A DNA stretch of 64,000 bases from Amblyornis subalaris (GCA_018881555.1 JACAXG010000264.1:385775-449774), one strand, 5' to 3'; shown: positions 1 to 14,800, counted from the first letter of the stretch. The notes: a model not told the origin generated them from the sequence alone. Translations and numbers: made by a program.

Positions 1-450
1 AAAATTGGTGCACCTTGGCTGGGCGATTTGCATGTCTTGCTCCTGGTGCTGTGCTCCCAAATGAACATTCAGCAGTGAAGAACAAAGCTGATGATCTAAA
101 TTGTTTCAAACATTTCCACTGACCATGGTGGCCTTTATACCATGTTCACTGTGTATGTCAGTGCTATATTTCGGAGAAATGTTGGATGACCTGGGTATTG
201 CTTTTCCAACAATACAGCTCTAAAATTCTGCAAATAAGTAATAAAAGCATCCTGTGGCCAGAATAGAAGGAAAAGAGTAATGACTGATCTAAAACAGGAC
301 AACAGAACNGTTTTCTGCTTTGCAATATAGTGTAGTTTGGAAACAAGATGGAGTAATTTTTGTCCAGTTAGTAAGAGATTATGCATGAGAAAATTCCAGC
401 TAAATATATTTTAAAAAATCCTGATGACAGTTACAAATTGTTGTATGATC
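1..450. other. Unique intronic sequence before first CR1
   Basis: This is AT-rich sequence with no recognisable repeat, RNA or coding exon. Short open frames on both strands look like chance. Confidence 0.5.
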
Positions 451-1838
451 AGTACANGTTGGCAACTGTGATGCCCATCTACAAGAAGGGCTGGAAGGAT
501 GATCTGAGGAATGACAGGCCTGCCAGCCTGACCTCAGTGCCAGGGAAGGTCATGGAGCAGATCTTGAGTGCCATCACACGGTGGGGTCAGGCCCAGCCAG
601 CATGAGTGTATGAAAGNCAGGTACTGCTTGGCCAACCTGATCTCCTTCTATGACAGAGTGACCCATTAAATGGATGAGGGGAAGGCTGTGGATGCTTTCA
701 ACCTGGACTTTAGTAAAGCCTGTGACAGCATTTCCCACAGCATCCTTCTGGAGAATCTGGATGCTCATGGCTTGGGCAGGTGCACGGTTTGCTGGGTAAA
801 AAACTGGCNGGATGGCCAAGCTCAGGGAGTGGTGGTGAATGGAGTTACATCCAGCTGGTGACCAGGCACTACTGTCATGCGCCAGGGCTCAGCAGTAGGG
901 TCAGTCCTGTTTAATATTTTTATTGATGATCTGGATGAGGGGATCGAATGGACACTCAGTCACTTTGCAGATGACACCAAGTTGGATTGGAGTGTTGATC
1001 TGCTGGAGGGTAGGAAGGCTCANCACAGGGTTTGGACAGGCTGGATCAATAGGCCGAGGCCAATTGCATGAGGCTTGAGCAGAAGTGCCAAGTATTGCAC
1101 TTGGGTCACAACAACCTCAGGCAGCACAACAGCCTGGAGCAGAGTGCCTGGAAACCGGCCTGGTAGAAAAGGACCTGGGGATGCTGGTCAACAGCAGCTG
1201 AACAAGACCCAGCTGTGTGCCTGAAGTTCAATGTCGTTGGGGCTTGAATCAGAAATAGTGTGGCCAGCAGGACCATGGCAGTGATTGTACCCATGTACTT
1301 GGCATTGCTGAGGCCACACCTCGAGTCCTGTGTTCAGTTTTGGGCCTCTCACTACAAGAAGGACATTGAGGTGCTGGAGCATGTCCAGAGAAGGACAATG
1401 GAGCTGGTGAAGGGTCTGGAGTGGCTGAGGAGTCTGATGAGGAGCAGCTGAGAGAGCTGGGGTTCTTTAGCCTGGAGNAAAGGAGGCTCAGGAGAGATCT
1501 TATCTCTCTCTACAACTACCTGAAAGGAGTTTGTAGCCAAGTGGGAGTCGGTCTTTTCTCCAGGCAACCAGTGATAGAATGAGAGCAAATGGCCTCTAGT
1601 TGTGCCAGAGNAGGTTTAGATGNGATATTAGGAAAAATTCCTTCACCAGAAGGGTTATGAAGCATTGGAAACAGCTGCCTGAGGAAGTGGTTAAGTCACC
1701 ATCCCTGGAGGTGTTGAAAAGACATGTAGATGTGCAATTAGGGACANGGTTTAGTAGTGAACTCAGCAGTGTTTAGGTTAATGGTTGGACTCAATGATCT
1801 TAGAGGTCTTTTCCAGCCTAAATGGTTCTATGATTCTA
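451..1838 (+). mobile_element. CR1 LINE, 5'-truncated, inactive
   Basis: This is a non-LTR retrotransposon fragment containing the C-terminal part of the CR1 reverse-transcriptase ORF and the 3' UTR, about 1.4 kb of a roughly 4.5 kb full element. Visible pieces in order are a RT palm segment with YKKG and [11 protein letters not shown] (around 475-560), a segment with AFNLDFSKACDSISHSILLE (about 690-750), the catalytic FADDTKL box (about 964-984), and a tail segment with VQRR (about 1384). The reading frame is broken by stops, including a TAA at 667-669, and by frame changes. The 3' end carries GGTTCTATGATTCTA (1824-1838), the diagnostic CR1 terminus. It lies in the same orientation as KCNC2. 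It cannot encode an active protein. Confidence 0.93.
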
Positions 1839-4402
1839 ACCTCTTTGCTGTTTAAGTGCTTTNTTACAAGTTTATCTCCTTATTTTTAAATTGCAGTAAT
1901 CTAAACCCAGCAGGATAATATTCTACATTGGCCAGCTTACAGTAATACTGTAGTGATCAACAGCTGAGACAGCTCCTACAGCAAAAGGATTTTATTTTGT
2001 TCACAGGCATTAAGTTGCTGTAATGTTCAAAATTTTCAGTCAAAGTTACTAATTCACTGTGAGTNTTGATTAAAAAAAAATACTGAAACTTCAATTTTAC
2101 TCATGGCCTGTGAGTCAGAGAGTCATTACAGAGCAGCGATGCTTGCCTGAACAATGCTGCAGCACAGTGCTTAAACAGGGCAGGAGAAAAGCAAGGGCTG
2201 AATTTGTGTACTTGAGAGGTTTACTGCTCCGTGTTGACAGTGACACAATATGATACCNTCTTCTCTTCATCGCAGGCCATTTAAAATGTGATTGGTGCAT
2301 TTAGACAAAACCTAAATAGAAATAGAAAATAACCATGCATATAAAAATGTTTGTTGCATGTAGATTTTCCCCAGGAGCAATAAATTAGCCAGTAAGAGGT
2401 TTTTTGAGTTTCATGATATTTATTAGGTACTGTGCGACACTGTACTTTAGGAAAAAAACACCTCTGTTCAATTTTATAAAGCAGTAGAAGAACCTTTATT
2501 TGAACAGTTTGTGACTACATGTCCCCAGTTATGGGTGCAGGGAACAGTAATTTTAATTTTTAGTTTAGCCTTGGTTCATCAAATGCTCAACACATCAGAA
2601 ATAAAAATGTTTTTCATTGCAGTTTACACTTGATCTCTCTTACCTGGGAGAGCAGATTTGGTGTTAAGGAATTTGGAAGTACAAGGATACCAGTTCAGGG
2701 TNTGGAGTTGGCCCTCTGGAGCAGAGCTCAGCAAATGATTTGCTGTGGTGCACATGGTCAGGTAGCACCCGGTATCAACATACAGCACTTCAAGTCTGTA
2801 CACTATAAACAGTTCTGTACCACACACCAGCAAACAGCTACAGATTTTTCCCCGAGCCTGAACTCCTCCATAGACTCCTCTCTGTTTTTAACAGTGACAC
2901 AAAATCTTCGTTGTTCACACCTGCATTATTTATGTTTTGCTACCAAGCNTTTCTTCTTGTTCTTCTTAATCCACCTTAAAAAATCTACTGTTTTTTCTCC
3001 TCTTTTGCCTTTGCTAGGAGGTGGAAAGATACAAGTCAGCTATGTTTTATTTTGCTGTATTTTATTCAAACCTGTTTTACTGCTTTCCAAACTCAAGAAA
3101 TCAGCTTCAGGCATCAGGACCACCTGTATTCTTCTGTTGGTGACTTGACTTTAATATTAAATATATCCACACCATCTTATTGGGTGTGATACATTTTTCA
3201 TTTACATTTGTGGCTGTTGTGTCTATACTGTAATGCCTCAGCTTTGAAGTCTCTTTAGTCATGTTAGCTTGGGGCTGAAGTTCATGCTCAGCCTCAATTT
3301 CTGTATTGTCTTTGTTTATTCAATTTGTTTCAAGGGATGTGGCCCTCTAATCTTGACATGAGAAAAGACCCAAACTTCTAGTGGTTCTCCCTGGTTGGTA
3401 CTGGATTAATGGAGAACTTTCAACCGAAACATGGGCACGATGATTCAGACTTTGCTATTTGCAAGAGATTTCNGATAAAAAGGTGGAAGAAACATCTNAA
3501 ATCGATGTGTGAACCATTCTGCTAATATACATACTTAGCTGTCCTTTTGTGCTAGATACATAAGTACCTTCATTCCAAGTGATTTTCCCACATTTATAAT
3601 TGGGAAAAGTTTATATTTTCACTACTATTATAGTATATAAAATGAACATGTTCTGTCCAACAGTTACGGTGGAACAGCTTCTTCTTTTGTGTTGAGTTTA
3701 TTTGTTTTCTTCTTATTCTTTTCCCTCTTAATTTTTACCTGGGAGATGATTCATAGGATTCGTTAAATCTTTCTGTAACACGACACATTTGGTCTGATTC
3801 TAAGAGATTTTTAATTGTGCATTTGCTGCTGAGATAAAATAAGCAAGGGGAAAAATGGAAAACTGCTTTGCGGAAATGAACCTTATTACAGTTTTGAGAA
3901 AATGACACTGTAATTAAAGCTGAGACAGATATTTTATTCAAATCCCTTCTCTTCAGCTGTGCATAGCATGTTGAAAATAATGTTGCGATAATTTATCGTG
4001 TTTATACTCTTTAGTGGGCAGTTTGTGGAGAGAATTTGTACTTAATTGTGAGAGAGAAAATAGAGTATTTCTCTGTGAAATATTCAGACTTCTGCNAACT
4101 TTTGTAGAAAGTAACTTGGAAGCTTTAAATTTCTATTTTGTCTCAAAATCCNTGTATAATGTTTCCATGGATGTTCCTATAGAGTGGAATTCTGTCTTCT
4201 CTCAAGAGCCAGAAAACTGGAGTTTGGGTTTTGACATCAGTACATATGATATTTTCTAATGATGAATGATTTCTTTTTTGCCAGAGTAGAAGTGGAAAGG
4301 GAGCAAACAAAGAAAAAAAACTCCCAAAACAGAGACAATTGACTAGTTCTTGCATTCCACCTGTGACTGTACCACATGGAGACCTTTCAGGTTTGTGATT
4401 TT

Positions 4403-4421
4403 GGGGGGGGGGGAAAAAAAA
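4403..4421. repeat. Homopolymer junction, G run then A run
   Basis: Eleven G are followed directly by eight A. Such a tract is prone to length polymorphism and sequencing error. No function is implied. Confidence 0.9.
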
Positions 4422-6812
4422 GAATATGGATAAGTACTAGCATACTTGCTCTCATTTACTCCTATCTCAGCCATGATATGTACTATCAAGCTGAAAAAGT
4501 CATGAGATCATTTTTTTAACTTAGAAAGAAGAGTTGCTGTTCTTTACAATTCAGTTCCAGTAAGTCAATTAGATGTCAGTTCTCTTTTTCACAGCTTTTC
4601 CATCCATCTTTTAAAACCAGCAATATGTATTTTTCCAATTAGGAAAAAAAATATAATATAGACGAACTGAAAACTGACTCAGACGTGTTCCATAATTAGC
4701 TCTTCCCCTTGTTCTGGTGTACAATGCCTCATTTTTTTCCCGGTATTTTCTTATTGCAGCCTTTTTTAATGCCTTCTTTTCATTTATCAGCAAACACTAT
4801 AGTTTTTCAGAGCACAGAGAATCATTTCAGTTTCACTGAACACGAGAACCAAAAAANCTCATAGCTGTAGCCTGCACTTAGATTGTCTGTGATTTTTTTT
4901 CATTGCAATTCCATTTATTTCAGTTGCTTATATTTTTGTCAAAATCACTCCATAGCAGTAAGTACTAAACTAATTTGCAGTACACAGAAGGGGAATTTTA
5001 TCAAGCATATTAATTCCCCTGGCAAAGGAGAACTGTATTTTAAAANGCTTATGCTTACATGACGAACCCAAGTTATATGCATGAAATATAACAAATTTCA
5101 TGTATACATACAAAAATACACAGTAGTTTCAAANATGCTAGTATAATATAAATATTTGAGGAATCTAGATTTTTTTAAAAGAAATGTGAATTTTGTGATA
5201 GTAAGTAAGAGGTTGCTATTTTTAGACAGGAAAATTAACAAATACTATTTTCNGTTTTCTTTGTTGGCGTAGGGTCAGGGTTTCCTACTATGGAAAGCAT
5301 ATAAGTAATTATATGAAACCCTCTTCAAAGTGGCTTGTAAAAACTGCCTGAACCAATAAGTGTCTCATATTAAGTTTGAAAAGCTTTGATATAATCTGTG
5401 TTGGCTAGACTAAAATCCTTTCAGGAGATGGAAAGGGTGACTTTCTGCCCTGTCTCCTGAATCCATATAGAGAGTTTAACTACAAGCTTTTGACTTTGAA
5501 AATTCGTGGTATATTGTCAGATATAGAGGTAAAGTAGGGAAACAACCTTTTTTATTTTTTCCTATGGCAAGCTTATANTTTTTTAAAGGTATTTTTGTTA
5601 GTAACAGGAAAAATGACAAAACAACTACCACAAAATACTACACAGTGTAAGATCTCAACTGTGAAGAACACTTACCTAAAAAAAATTCTACTCCTCGCTT
5701 CAGCTTTAGTTATGTTTTGTGAGAATATTTTCATGGTGCTTTGCAAGGAGAGCCTCCTTAGTATACATGNTGAGCTGGAGAGGAAGACTTAACACATACC
5801 TGACCAGCAACTTCTAACAAGCTCAGATTAGCGAAAGCATAAGCTTCTGTCATCATCTTGATCTGTAAGATGAAATTTGTTGGATCTCAACAAGTTGTTC
5901 TAATAAAGCCCATGCATAGNAGCAGATAACTTATTTTCAATTTTCAGTTTTGGAGATGCCCTGAGATTTGTAAGATCGTTGAGAGATAACTATTAATAGT
6001 GCCATGCACAGGAAAGGTCTGTGATCCTTCAAAGGGATGCACAAACCCTAGGGGGATGCTCAGAGTTACTGCTGTGTGTGATTGNAGAAGAAAGTCATGA
6101 GACTTGCACACTTCAAAAGTCAAGGCATGCAAAAGTTCAAGCAGCCCATGCAAATTCTCCTCCCTCCTTCTGCTTGTTCATTATAGTGCATATAATTGCT
6201 CAATCAGTTTCATTTCTTTGGAGCATCTCCTTTAGCAGTTGAGAGATTTGATGATCTAAGTATGAATGGAGTTCTTAAATGATGTTTTTTGGTGTTGAGC
6301 TTCTTGGCCAAGTAGAAATGCAGACTTTTTGTTTCATTACTGCTGCTTTGCCTTTACAATCAATTTTTTTTTTACTGTGATCTGGTCTATTAAAGATCTC
6401 TCCTGTCTATCAAAGCAAGGTGCTGTTCTCAAATATCTATATAGCGTATAATTTACTGTTTTTTTGGTCTGTGGGTAGCATTTTTATATGCTCCTATAGC
6501 TGAAAGAAAAATTACACATGACCANTACCCTGTCTCCCAATATTTAATCTAATCTATGAAAAACATTCTATTTCCATACAGAAAAGAAACATATTTCTTT
6601 AAAAACCATAAGACTAATTTGTAGGGGTAGAGTCTTAACTTCATGTGTCCAGCAAAATGACTCTAGTGTGATGCAGACATATAAAGCTTTAAACCTGGCA
6701 TAGTTTAGGCCCTATCTGGAGTGTATAGAGTGAGGTGAAAATATACTAATCAGTATTGTTACAGATTTAATTATAACAACAAAAACAATGATAACTATGA
6801 TAATGATATACT

Positions 6813-6827
6813 ACTACTACTACTATC
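6813..6827. repeat. Short CTA microsatellite
   Basis: About five CTA/TAC units lie within a wider ATA/ATG-rich stretch beginning near 6779. It is a simple repeat with no implied function. Confidence 0.8.
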
Positions 6828-7714
6828 ACTTCTGTGTTTTCCGTGAGAACACCCAGCTTCATTTAATACACAGACCAACATTTGCCTTTAGTTTCAGCGG
6901 TGTCCAGCCACACGTAAAAGTGTTCTGGATTTGAAGACTGAGGTCTACGTCTCTAGCAAAATAAAAGTAATCCATTCTTAAATGTGACCTCAAAAGAAAA
7001 ACAACTGCACTTCACTGTCTTTATCCCTATAGAGTCAGGTAGTTTCAATGTACTGATTTCAAATAAGTGCTTCTTGACATTTACATTTCTTGCNGAGTGA
7101 CATTTACATAAAGATAAAGGCAATAAACTGGTTACAAATATTACTGTAAAGTATTTCTATGATAAGGCAAAATAGTCTAAATAAATTTATATTGACTGAT
7201 TAAACTAGACAGAAGTGGTAGGTGAAATTTGATAGATTTGACATATACTAATTACCTCTAGATCTAGCTATTGCTGACTTACCAGTTACTAAAGACATAC
7301 AGTAATGTCAAATCTGCAGATACGAGCTATATTAAAATACTTGACTTTATGTTCGTAAGCTATTCTAGTCCCCTGCACACTGAGACAATTTACTTCCAAT
7401 GCCTTTATCACTGAATCGTCAGGTTTTGATGAGGCTACTGCACTTCAGGCTCATTTTTTTTAATCAAATAATTGTGTTGGATTTTACTCCTGCCTCCTTA
7501 AACAGAGAAATGCTAAAGCTAGTGGTGAACTGGGATGTTAATAGTGAAGGAGAGATGAGGCAGAACATTTTGAAAACACTGGTATTTGTATTTATGAAAA
7601 AATATTTTAGAAGGAAAAGGAAATGCCTTATAAGTAAAACAGAGAAATAAGAGTCAGGCATGGTCTTTATTTCCAGCTCTAGCAGAAGCTTTAAAAAGTA
7701 ATGTAATATTTTTG

Positions 7715-7752
7715 CATGGTTTTGTTTCCATGTCTATAAAATGGCACGATAA
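7715..7752 (+). repeat. Possible MIR-like ancient SINE relic
   Basis: The phrase gtttccatgtctataaaatgg resembles the 'gtttcccatctgtaaaatgg' core found in MIR-type and related ancient amniote repeats. Only about 40 bases are recognisable, so chance similarity is possible. Confidence 0.3.
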
Positions 7753-9145
7753 AGGTGTACAGTAAAGCGCAGCTAATTCAAGACTGCAGAGTTTTTAGAG
7801 ACCTGTGGATGTGTCAGATGGAAACAACTGCAATTTATTTCAATATTAGAATTTACCTTATTTAAATTAATTTGATTACNATGCTGCTTACATTTTTATC
7901 TAGAGCATAAAGCTACTGAGTAGCTCATTTTTGTAAGTCATGACTTTTATAAGTCATACAAAATGGTAGAAAAACTAGAAATTAATCTCATTTTCAAGTC
8001 ATANAAGAGAGACCACTTTGAAAGTCTCTATTTAGTTCATTCCAACTCTGAAAGAATTTTGAATTTCTACCAGAAATGTGCAAGAGCAATAATTTTCAGG
8101 CATTATCTAAAAAAAGAAATTATTATAGATTTTCAAATAAAGTAAAATTTGGAAATCCTGATTACTTGAACTCAAAAAGCTTATTTGGAAACCCCTGAAT
8201 TAACTAACTTTCACAGGTTCTTAATGGATGGTCTGTCCTTCCTGGCTATCCTACCTNTTTGATTTTGGAAATGCTTTTAGAGTTCTCCAGAGATCATATT
8301 GTTTGGGGAAATAGAGAGCTGAAATTCTGTGGAGGTACTTTGGTTGAGATGATTGAAAGAAAGTGTTTGGCTTAGACATTTTAATGTCAAATCTATTTTA
8401 CATTAGAATCTATTTTAATTTCACATTAGAGCAGAAGGTGAAAAGTAAACATCCTTCAATACAACTGCTTTCAATTAATCATATTTTTCTACTGAGAAGC
8501 AACTTTATATTTTAAAATATCCATGCCATTAGTATTGAGCATACCATTGGTTTTTATTTATTCTGGATTAGAACATTTATTGTCCCATGGTGAAATATTT
8601 AAGAGCCAGTCTGTGCAAATGAAACAAACAGATAAAAATAACTGAATAATGAATTAATCAGATGCATGTTGCTTNCTAAAGTGTCTCTAAGGATTTATTG
8701 CCTTAGTGAAAAGAAAATTAANTACCATGTATATTTTTCTGATGGAAAAATCAGTCATCAGGAAGATACTGTCTTTGCCATGAGTAACCTCCCTGAAACC
8801 AAATTATTTCTTCATCTAGGAAAAAATAGTGNAAGTACCAGGATTAACCTTCTTTTAATTAAATGATAAGCTTTTATTGAGTTAGACAAACACCGTATAT
8901 TTGAAAATTTTATCCCTAACATATTATTGTATATACTAATTTTGCTGTGCTAAGAAATATAGCAGGTGAAAGGAGGAAGTTGTCTGAGATCCAGAAAGGA
9001 GACTCTTTTAATGTTTCAAATTTGCAAGAACTCAAGGGACTTGATTGCAAGGTATTATATAAGAGAGAGGAATGAGCANCCTTTCAAAGTGCAGACCTTC
9101 TGAATACAAAATCAAGTACTAACCGAATTCGTTCCACCTTTTCCT

Positions 9146-9676
9146 CCTGTACCNAGCACTGGTGATGCCGCATCTCAAGTCCTGTGTTCGGTTTTAGGCC
9201 CCTCAGTACAGGAAGGACATGGAGGTGCTGGAGCAAGTCCAGAGAAGGGCAATGGAGCTGCTGAAGGGTCTGGAGCACAAGCCTGATGAGCGTCCGAGAG
9301 AACTGGGGTTGTTCGGCCTGGAGAAAAGGAGATTCAGGAGAGATCTTACTGCTCTCTGCAACTGCCTGCAAGGAGGGTGTAGCCAGGTGGGAGTCAGTCT
9401 GTTCTCTAGGCAACCAGCGATAGAAGAAGAGGAAATGGCCTCAAGTTGCACCATGGGAGGTTTAGATTGGATATTAGGAAAAATTTTTTCAGTGAATGAG
9501 TTGTCAAGCCCTGGAGCAGGCTGCCCAGCGAGGTGATTGAGTCGCCATCCTGGAGATATTTAAAAGACGTGTAGATGTGGCACTTGAGGACATGGTTTGG
9601 TGGTGGACTTGGCAGTACTGGCTTCGTGGTGGGTCTTGATGATCTTAGATCAACCTAAATGGTTCTATGATTCTAT
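9146..9676 (+). mobile_element. CR1 LINE 3' fragment
   Basis: This is a second 5'-truncated CR1 copy, about 0.53 kb, in the same orientation as the first. It aligns by eye with the 3' third of the copy at 451-1838. It starts at the RT C-terminal region ('cctcaagtcctgtgttc'-type sequence near 9170), then has the [18 protein letters not shown] segment (9238-9291) and the [11 protein letters not shown] segment (about 9318-9347). It ends with GGTTCTATGATTCTATA (9660-9676). One frame stays open over 9219-9536 with a single protein-like stretch, so this copy appears less decayed than the first. It has no RT active site and cannot move on its own. Confidence 0.92.
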
Positions 9677-11801
9677 ATTGTACCTTTGTACAGAAAAGGA
9701 TTCCTCCCTCATGGCTGGCTGTAACTTTGAACAAGTTTTAGGTTATACAATCCACACCCCTTACAACGTATAGAATAGGAATNAATCAGTCCAGTGAACT
9801 GGCCCAGCCTCATGATGGTAATCAGAGTAAATGTACTAATCTTTTTNTTTATTTGAGACAAGAAGATGTGATTTTGAATATTAGGTCTCTGTTGAGCAAC
9901 TAATTTCAATCCTTCACAAGGCATTCCTACACATCTGTAGTTTTGTATATCTTGACATTGTCAACTCTTAAAGAAAAAATTCAAGTGTATCTGAGGCTTT
10001 TCCCTAGCTACTTGTTTTATTAACATCTTACCTGCTTTACTTGTTGGTTGTTGCAGTTTTTGCATGGCAACTTCAAAAGCTATATCACAGTCCTGCCCAG
10101 ATAAAAGTAATTGCTTCATAGATGCAAAAATCTATCTTATCAGAGCTAAGTTTCTCACTGCAACTAAGTCAGAATCAAGTAAAGAATCACAGTGTAATAG
10201 GCTAAAGATGGTGGTTTATGTAGCTCTCTGACTTAATAAATATACAATATTTCATTGTCTCTGTTCCTTCCAGTCTTAGAACTGTGGACATTTGTTTCAT
10301 TTATGTAAAAATTAGTTGGAATAAATTATTTACTTTCTTCTTACTTAAGTCAAACTGTGAAAAAGAGTGAAATGTCTTAAAAATAGAGACAAGAAAAAAT
10401 TTAATTCCTCAAACTTTAGCTTTTAAAATATTTATTTNTGTCCTGTTTAGTAGTGACCTTGGAAAAGAATCACAAGTGAACTTCAAGTTGGCTTTTCAAA
10501 ATAGGAATTTGAAAAGCTATAGTTCCTGAAAGAAAAATGAGTATTATTTGCACATAAAAATCTTTGTATTCATATAAAGNTCTTTGACTAGAACAGTTTT
10601 TATTAGCTAGTAATATGTGGTTTCTTATACCGATTTTCTTTTGAAAGCAATTATTTAAGTGGAAAATTGTGCAAATTAAAATGCTTTGTAGAGACCCTGT
10701 CCTTAAAAACCGTAATTCTGAAGTGTAGGTTAAACAACACTGACTTTATATTGTGTTACATAAAACTTTAGAAGACTATCCAGGCAGAAGGATTTGAAAC
10801 ACCATATGCATCATCTAGTATGAATATGCATGAAAAATTAACAGAATGATGATCTAAACTCATAGGCAGTTGCCTGTAGTTACATTTTTTGATGTATCTC
10901 TAGAGAAATTCAGAAGAAATCTGTCAGGGGAAGATTTTCAGGTTTCTAGTAAAGCTTTTTCCCCCCACTATTTAAACACAAAAATTAAAAGGCAGATATC
11001 TGGGTGACAGCTGTTGAAAATAGAATGCAATAATTTTTTTATGAATGGGAGTAGGATTATTTTTAGNAATTTATGTCAGTCTTGTAAAACATCTTTCACC
11101 TACTCTTTCAGAACTACAGTAAGAGATTCACACTGAACTCGAAAGACATCTGGACTTTCAATTATCTTTCTTTCNTTTTGTTTCTGATGGATTGAACAAT
11201 ATATGATGCTAGCTCAGTAAATAAGGTCATTACCTATGCTGGAGAACCAGTGATTTCACCATGTTTCTCTTAGCTTCATTGAGAAACAGGATGTATTTGG
11301 ATTTTGGAAGTTCCAGCAACTTGGCTTCTGAAGGGAGTTACCAGCTCTCCTGGATTCTCCAGGGTGAAGATTCATCTTAGGAAAAAACCTGAATTTTTTA
11401 TGGTACCTCTGAAACCCATGAAACCTTTCAGAAAGAATTTCCCTGAGAAAGCCCTGTTCATAGTGAACAGAGTCCCAGTGGAGTTCCATACAGGATGTGG
11501 TGTAGTTGTANTTAACCAGTAGGCCAAGCATAAACAGACTTAGTGTTAAAGTCTGTACTTGAGTGGAAAACAGTGCTTAATTAGGTAAACGAAAGTCTGA
11601 AGAACTTATTTTAATCGTGCTTCCCAGAAAACAAAATATGCTGACTTTTGTCCTTTAGACCTTCTGATGGTTCATGTTCTACCCTCATTGCAACTTCCAG
11701 GAGCTATTCCTAAAGATCTACACTTGTTTATTTGGCACAGGCAGCTATGTTCATTGGAATGTCACATGCATAAACCTCTTGTAAATCTCTTTGTGACAGA
11801 G

Positions 11802-11825
11802 GTGATGATGATGATAGTGATGATG
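11802..11825. repeat. GAT/ATG-rich microsatellite
   Basis: Interrupted GAT units (gatgatgatgatagtgatga) form a short simple repeat. Confidence 0.75.
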
Positions 11826-14800
11826 CACATACACACAGATTAAAAATATAATTAAGAAAAGTGGAAANTTCTCTTGTAGATTTTTAACTCCTAATTTCTC
11901 ATTTTACATGGCTAATGGTTGGGGACTATGCACAATTTCTTCCTGTAGTGGTATAAGTTGCCCAGTGTTGTGCATGCAGGTCACTGATANGTGTTACTCC
12001 TCATACTGGTGTTGGAAATGGTCAGTGAGTAAACCATTCTCGTTGCCTGGCCTAATCCATCTAAAAGTTATTTTTCTGTATTTAGCTAGTGTCTGCACTC
12101 TCACTGCAGTCANTGAAAAGAGTTTCCAAAGGATAAGATGAATCTCTCTCCTGAGATGCCCATCTCTGTCCACAGACTATAGAAGAGTAATTCTACTCTT
12201 GGTTCCTCATCTAGCAGTCCTCCTCTAGTATATTGCTCTCCTGAAGGCGTTACTAGTTAAGAATGATGTTTGACAAAAGTATTTGTGTTTCTCTTAACGT
12301 ACTGATTTTTTTCCTTGTATTATGTGCAACCAGATCTATATTCAAACAGCCAAGGGTATATATTAGCCCTACCTGGATTTAAACTGTGAAAAATACAATC
12401 CTTAGTATCTANTTTCCTACTTCTGATTTGAGCTTGGCTGTTGTGGTACTTCAGGCTCTTTGACCGAAATCCAACCCTACCTGCAGACCTATCCAGGCTA
12501 GGTCAGTCACTCAGGTGTGTGCATGACTCNTTAGCTGGAAGAACTTGACATATTTTCCACCTGAGGTTTAGACCCTGTTCATTCAAAATGAAGCCTATTT
12601 GCAGCAATTAGGCTTTTTCTNATTGCTTCTCAGCAGCCTGTTCTCCACAGTGGTTATCTGCTAAATCCTTAATTATGTGCTAGTCATTCCAGCTTCTGCT
12701 AACGTTCTCTGCAGGCACTTCCCTTCTTCTTTGTTTAACGCTGGCTTTCCTTCTTGTGGAAACCTTCCAGAGGAGGAAAAAGAGAGAACTGTTTTGTATC
12801 TGGGTCTTGACCACAGTTTCAGGACAAGTCAAAGCAAATTCCTGGACCCATTTTCAGAAAAATTCCCAGCTCTATGTTCAGCCACATGATGTGGAGGACC
12901 CTTTTATTCAGATTGGAAAGACTTCTTTAAAACACTGTTAAGCCTATAAACCAAACTAAATGATTTTTTCTTTTGAAAAAAGTTTTAGTTAGGATTTACT
13001 TTTATGAAACTTTCCTGAGGGCTNATATTTAGCTGAACTGCAGTCTGCTGCGAAAGGGGACTAACGAGTGCTCTCTTGAAGTCCCTTAAGCAAATGTTAA
13101 TTGTCTACACTACATAAGGACAGTAAGTGCTGGAGGAAAGATGCTGCCTGCAACTTTGTGGTAAATAATCAAAGACTGACTAGAACACAAGGAAGGTAAC
13201 CCTTGGCTAAAGTTAGAATCAAAGTGAGATGTTGCCTGTGAAAATCTGAGCTTAAAGCAAAAACACATGATGGTTGGGGATTTCTGCTAGCTAGAAAATC
13301 TTTCTGATAAGAAAACAAGGACTGGCAGGGTGGTGCTACTTTTAACAGGAATTCTGCTCCAAGGCTTGGACANGGGCTGTACATGGAAGCTGTGACTTTC
13401 ACTCTCTTCTGTAGATTTTATTTAATGAGCTGTAAACGTTATGTCAGAATAACCATTTTAATATTTCTGAGGCTGTCTGCCATAGCAAATATTTAGTTCA
13501 CCCTCAGATAAGCCTATAACTGTGCAAATTCCATGACAGATTTCACATCTAAATATCTAAACATTGATACTGAATTGAAAAGACCTGTTAAAAATGTATG
13601 AATGCAGACTTTATAATTTGCATTTCAGCTNCTTTTGTTCCTAAGAAAACACTTTAAAGACACATTTCTAGGAACTATTTCATGGAGGATTTATTAGCAT
13701 ATATGACTGTCTCTCTGTAGGCTCATCCAGTCTCAAGCCTTTTGAAAAATCATTGGTGTTTTGGAGTGAAGTGATAGTGCAAAACCAAGTATCAGTTAGA
13801 CAGCCTGAAAAGATGTAGGAGTTGATGCAGCAGAAATATATACCATCAGTTTGGGAAAATAGTTCAATGATAGTTTTACAGCCCATAAAAATGTCTGTTT
13901 TGACTCTGCTGATATTCCTGGTAAAAGTCATTAGGAACATGAGGTTTNTATGGGTTCAACTATTCATTGGCCAGGGAGAAAAAAACACTAAGAAAATACA
14001 CATAGCCTGAGTAATCTTAGTTAAGTTTAGTGACAGTGCTTTTACTCTCTAGGCAAAATACTGCAGGAATTAGGAAATAATTTCCTCTCCTTGCCCCAGT
14101 GCTGTGGAAAAAAATGGGACTGTGAGCACTTCCATGTGTTAACATTTATTTTCTATTTCTTTTTGAAATAGTCATGTGGTGTATCCAACCAGAAACTAAA
14201 CTGGGTCTCTGAGCTCCCATGTGTACTTCCCCTCTTCATGATGACATAAGAAAAGTATAACTGACCTTCAGTCATTTGTTTGCAGACTAATAAATCAATG
14301 TGGAAACCATTCCATGCTTACCTACTGATTTTGAGCATTTCACTCTGAATCGTAATGCACGATATCTGCCTATATTCCTGCCTGCATTGGTCACGCTAAA
14401 TGAATAAAGTTAAGACTTTCANTAAATTAATTCTTAATTGTGAAAAGTGCTTTATTAAAACGTCTATGGATTTTTTTTCTTTAAAATCACATTGAGCAGA
14501 GAGGCTTCCAAATGAAAGCTGCTGAGCTCAATGGCTTGGGAGAAGTTCAAGGCCAGCACTGAGGTTTCTGGCATGGGTCCAGTGGCAAGTGAGAACTCAC
14601 AGAATTCACAAAAAAGTGAAAGAACAAAAGTTGTAACCTTAGCATAAAAATTGCATCAGNGTCTCTTAGCAACAGTTCGTAAAAATAAGGAAGCTAATGT
14701 TAATATCAGCACCCAAAGTGCCTGTCACTCANATATTGTGGCTGCATAGAGTAGTCCTGAGGGAGGATGAAAAGGCAAAATAGTTCCTGTCTTTATTACT

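Larger units (their letters stand above)
1839..9145. other. Intronic sequence between CR1 copies
   Basis: This is AT-rich intronic DNA. It contains a G11-A8 homopolymer junction (4403-4421), a short CTA/TAC trinucleotide run (around 6813-6827), a faint old-repeat relic (7715-7752) and an imperfect short duplication of aatctatttta with cattaga (about 8390-8430). I see no exon with a recognisable protein, and the open frames found are short and lack family features. Confidence 0.5.

Noticed and set aside
2630..3148. 172-codon + strand frame
   Set aside because: Two codons contain N, so the open state is not certain, and the translation has no recognisable features.
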